Assembly: GCF_016086655.4 (NCBI RefSeq)
Contig: NC_052134.2
Coordinates: 5,766,001-5,830,000, forward strand
Origin: Lepeophtheirus salmonis
Lineage: Eukaryota > Arthropoda > Copepoda > Siphonostomatoida > Caligidae
DNA length: 64,000 nt
Reading direction: 5' to 3'
The notes beneath the pieces are model-generated. The model searched no databases and was not told the origin of the DNA. It worked only from the letters and a program-made list of their open reading frames with translations. Below are positions 60,175-64,000 of the stretch, piece by piece (the first letter of the stretch is position 1; each line of letters begins with the position of its first letter). Position numbers and translations under genes: made by a program.

Positions 60175-62335
60175 GGTTAAAACTTAGAACTTTTCTTCCT
60201 CCTAATACTTTTTTTTTGTGTTTATAATGTATCTTACTCTTTAAATAAACATACCATTAAATTTATGGACTATTATAAAATTTTTCATTAGGCAAGCTTA
60301 CAAAATCTGGCATTATATCGTATACTTATTTTTTTATTCATTGTCTCCATTTGTATACTCATAGAAGTGGAATATTATAAAATATAGACGCATAACAAAA
60401 ATGTTGAATAATTTAGACTTGCTTATGATAAAAAGCGAAATTTTAAATTTAATCTATTATCAAAGTAAGAAATAGAAATCCCCATAAACCCTTTCTGTCT
60501 TCTAATAATAATCAATGGTCGACTTATTCCATTCCAAATCAAAAATATTTTAAAATACCTTTATGTCTTCCAAGGTGGTTACACTTTTATTGTGAAATAA
60601 TGAACTAGTTGTTTATATTAATAGAAAAAATAGGCGTAGTAAAAAGAAATACACTATTTCTCGAATATATAATTAATTAATTATTAATTAATGTGTATCT
60701 TGTGTTATATAAGTGCAATTGGTCTACAGTAGATTGAGTTTAAAAGATAAGATTCTGTGGTATATTTTTTTTTTAGACAATTATCTTTGACGTGCATTCA
60801 AACAATATTTAGTCAAGTAATTACAAACTGTAAATCAAAAATATTTTTTTCATTAATATATACAACTAATTCATTATTTTGCAATGAAAGAGCAATCGTT
60901 TTTGAAAACATAAAGTTATTTTAAAATATTTTTTATCAATATTTAGATTTTGAATGGAATAAGTCCACCATTGATTATTATCTGTGTAACGATAAAATTA
61001 TTTTATAGTTTCGCTAAAATTATGTAGATAAATCCATTCGGAAGTTAACTTTTCAAAAATGTAAGAAATTAGCCAAATTTCACCTTTTTGACTTTAACTA
61101 TGCTATAAAATGAGTAAATGCATTTAAAATTTAAGAAATCAAATGTTTGCACACCAATGTTTTTTTCTAGAAAGTTTGTGATTGTTGGACTAAGTATTGA
61201 TTGAATACACTTCAAAAATGGAATCCAGTAAAGAGACATTACGCCATATTTTACAGTCCTTTTTGGTAAATGCACAAATGTAACCCAGGTGGGTAAAAAT
61301 ATGATTAGTATTTATGGTCCTGATACTATAATATTTAAACTCTTGTAATATTGGTTTCGACAATTCCGCTCAAGTAATTATGATGTTAAGGATTAACCGC
61401 GCTCGGAAAGGTCAATCATCGAAAATGTGGATGAAAATCGTCATATAAGCACTGATTCAATTGGCAAGGAAATCAAAATTAATAATAGTAAAATTAACAA
61501 TAATGGATTTCTGTTTACTATACCCACTAATATATGTACTGTGCTGCTCTTTGTTTTATAGGATATTTTGTTTATTTCCGGTGTCATATGTCTGTGTTTT
61601 GTTTTTAAACATTAAAAATTTAGATTATACCTACAAAATGCCTTTAAGCAGAAAAATATATGTTTATGACTCTTTTTACTTTTTGTTATTGAGTTTTAGA
61701 TTAAGAATTATATTAATATATCAGATGAAGTACAAAATAAGCTTATTTAACTAAATTGGAATAGGAAATAAATATAGTTTAGAAAGCTGAAGTTCAAGTG
61801 CTATTTATATACACAACAATGTTTCCTAAGAATGATGACGAGTCTTATTTTTCCATTCGATGCTTGCATCCACAGGGGAAGGGCATTAGGGTGATGCAGT
61901 AGCCCTAACATTATCAGACTCATTGGAATCTAATTTTGTTGATGCGGCTACGTAAACAGAACATAAATACAAAATTATAGCGAATTTATTTAACATTTAC
62001 CTTAATGTTTACCTCTACACGTGAGAAGAATTTTTTTTTGTTCTTCTTTATTTTAACAGGATGTAATTAAATGAACTATTTCTAGAAACAATGAAAGATT
62101 ATTGTGTTTTTTTTTTTTTTTCGTTTCTTTTTTGGACTCTAGTTTCCTTGAATGTAGAGAGTAAAACATTAGTAAAGAAATAAGAAATAAAATTTCAGTT
62201 AAGAAAAGAATAATTTTTTTCTTTTTTTGTTTTTTTTTCCCCACTAAGTAACGTCTTCATATGATTTAAATTTAAATTTAAAATCAAATCACTAACTACT
62301 TAATACATATAAATAGATCATTCGTCAATTTTTAA
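60175..62335. other. A+T-rich intergenic stretch
   Basis: No gene recognised. The minus-strand frame 61069-61275 (VMSLYWIPFLKCIQSIL) and the plus-strand frame 61461-61754 are hydrophobic and unassigned. T-rich runs lie at 62100-62240. Confidence 0.4.
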
Positions 62336-62339
62336 ATTC

Positions 62340-63130
62340 CAACTACTTGTTTCTTTCTTTTTGTTTCTTTGAAGGATGTTCTGTAAGTTTTCCTTTTCTG
62401 TAGCTTTGCCCAAAAAGTCTTGCAGTATCTTCAACCTTTTTTCTGCTTCATCTTTAACCACAAACAAGTTAACGACTCTCTCTTTGCTTATGTAAAAGTT
62501 AAGATCTGATTCCTATTTTTCAACTGGTTTCTACTTTAGTTTAGCCTCATGATCTCAAAAAAGACCACGAATCATCCATGATTTTCCAGAGTCTTAAAGT
62601 TATAAAGACAGTACTTTTGAAACAATCTTTGTTTTGATGTCGTTTCCAACTTGATTACAAAACAATGCTAATAGTAATAGTTCTTCAGTTAGGTAAATGT
62701 GCCGTAAATACCTTGATTGCTGCATCTTTACAAGTTTTGTAGATCTTTTTATGACTGATCAAGCTATAAAACTAGTATGATATCATTTAAAGGTGCTGCT
62801 GAAGAAAATGAAGCTGTAAATCACCAAATCATGTAACCAAAAATAATAAAACGTACAAAGCGATTTATTTTATGTTGTTGTTTAGTAAAAAACACAGTCC
62901 CCTTAGGCAATTCTTGAACTATTTTCTTACTGAGCAAGTTGGTCTTTATAGCATAAAGAAACTTAGATATCCAACTCTCTCTGTGTAAGGTACCAAGTCT
63001 GATGAACTGTCTGAAACCTTTATCCTTACTCTTTCTTAAGTACAGAATCATGAAAATTACCAATTCCTTATTACCCTCTCTGACAAGCTGAAGGATATCC
63101 TCTCTTTCTCTTCTAGTCCATGAGATGGAT
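62340..63130 (-). pseudogene. Relic of an uncharacterised invertebrate protein family
   Basis: About 790 bp of minus-strand coding relic in at least three frames. It reads ELVIFMILYLRKSKDKGFRQ, RLGTLHRESWISKFLYAIK, KINRFVRFIIFGYMI, FTASFSSAAPLNDIILV, RYLRHIYLTEELLLLALFCN, then FYISKERVVNLFVVKDEAEK near the end (62340-62520). I recall long uncharacterised arthropod and cnidarian predicted proteins with the same order (PGAxHRARWMxKxIY, SSAxxNDI, DRHLWYLTxEL, VVNDxAERG). That is memory, not a search. The family is often multicopy, so it may be carried by a mobile element. Function unknown. Confidence 0.5.
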
Positions 63131-63134
63131 AATT

Positions 63135-64000
63135 AAAGTGCCTGATATAACGAAATTTGAGTTGTTCAAACACAGTTTTGAATACAAAATAATAATAGAA
63201 AACTTGCATTTTGAACAAATCAAGTTTAATTTCAATTTAGTAACCAAATATATTTAAGAGTACATTAAAGTATAAAAAAATAATTGCTTAAACAATTTCT
63301 AATTCTTTTGACAATGCTTGCTAAAAACAAAATACCTACATATCAAATATTGTAATTCCTGGTCCCTTTGATACCTCAATCCTTAAAGCATCCCGGACAA
63401 GCTTTAGTATCACTTCACCTACATGATGCCCACATAGAAACCAATCTAATGTAGCCTGTAGTGACACACATGCAGCTGTTTTGTGTCTTAAAATCAATAT
63501 TTTTCAGAGTAACTGAAAGATTTATTACAAATAATTTACACAATTTGACGGATTTATTTATAACTGTGTCTGCATATGTGTATGTTAGACTATATATAGA
63601 ATGTTTAAATTGTAAATTTATATTTATATTATTTTAAAAGGATAATTAATAGGAAAAAAAGCTTATTTATTAACGGTCTATGCACGATAAATTATTAATC
63701 AAGGAAACTAGAGTCACAAAAAAAATTATAAAAATAATAATCTTTTCAAAATAAAGCAAAATATTTTTTTTGTTTTTTGCTTTAAACGTATTTAAAAATT
63801 ACAAATGGGCAAGGAAAACATTAAATAAATTTTCTAAAATTTTGTAATTGTGTTCTTCTTACCTAGCCGCAGTACCAAAATTAAGTATCACTGATTTTAA
63901 AAAGGATTTTTAATTTTAAGGGCAACTGTATCACCCTTACTTATATTCCGTTTTTTTACTTTAACGTTATTCTTTTAAAATTTTACAACTATGACTGAAA
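63135..64000. other. A+T-rich stretch to window end
   Basis: Nothing recognised. Confidence 0.5.

Noticed and set aside
1..64000. CRISPR arrays, operons, riboswitches and bacterial regulatory sites
   Set aside because: No regularly spaced repeats or prokaryotic gene organisation. The window is eukaryotic.

Overview
The window is eukaryotic, strongly A+T-rich, and looks like arthropod repeat-rich intergenic DNA. I found no intact host protein gene, no rRNA or tRNA gene, no CRISPR array and no bacterial-style operon. Everything recognisable is a decayed mobile element or a short coding-like relic. The mix (many Tc1/mariner transposases of several lineages, L1/Tx1-like LINEs with an endonuclease, a reverse transcriptase (RT) and a C-terminal CCHC-type zinc finger, two Gypsy pol relics, A+T-rich filler) fits a copepod-like crustacean genome. 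The salmon louse is my best guess, from composition and remembered transposon style, not from a search.

Layout. 0-1 kb: minus-strand LINE RT fragment. 2.0-2.7 kb: internally deleted mariner. 2.85 kb: tRNA-like SINE remnant. 3.1-4.5 kb: a small coding-like segment, then a minus-strand mariner of DD37D spacing that contains a hairpin with 28-nt arms. 7.2-8.05 kb: minus-strand mariner. 10.5 kb: best SINE-like copy. 11.9-14.95 kb: minus-strand LINE with endonuclease, RT and zinc finger. 15.9-19.6 kb: a second LINE, split by a 585-bp A+T-rich stretch and by a 613-bp insert that carries a mariner 5' part between 16-bp direct repeats. 20.4-21.7 kb: complete-length but broken mariner with terminal inverted repeats (TIRs). 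24.4 kb: mariner scrap. 26.0-26.5 kb: diverged direct duplication. 27.5-28.05 kb: mariner scrap. 28.4-29.6 kb: the best-preserved element, a DD36D-type mariner with 27-bp TIRs and TA flanks. 29.95-30.8 kb: another mariner. 34.8-35.27 kb: fold-back inverted dimer of a repeat that recurs at 52.3-52.6 kb. 37.3-38.0 kb: coding-like relic and a C7A21 tract. 38.3-40.4 kb: LINE 3' end and Gypsy A. 40.4-41.5 kb: two unassigned coding-like relics. 41.95-43.5 kb: plus-strand LINE related to the 12-15 kb one. 45.05 kb: possible third SINE copy. 47.05-47.48 kb: 5'-truncated copy of the 20.4 kb mariner family. 48.6-51.2 kb: Gypsy B. 57.4-58.05 and 59.5-59.8 kb: LINE 3' ends of two lineages. 59.9-60.2 kb: Tc1 scrap. 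62.3-63.1 kb: relic resembling an uncharacterised protein family of invertebrates.

The elements are mostly independent insertions, several nested or abutting. Where I could see the RT catalytic Y-x-D-D box in the LINEs (four copies) it is altered, and every transposase frame is broken, so I see no element here likely to be autonomous. The observations most worth following are the 16-bp-flanked insert, the fold-back dimer, the tRNA-like SINE family, the well-preserved DD36D mariner, and the 62-63 kb relic.
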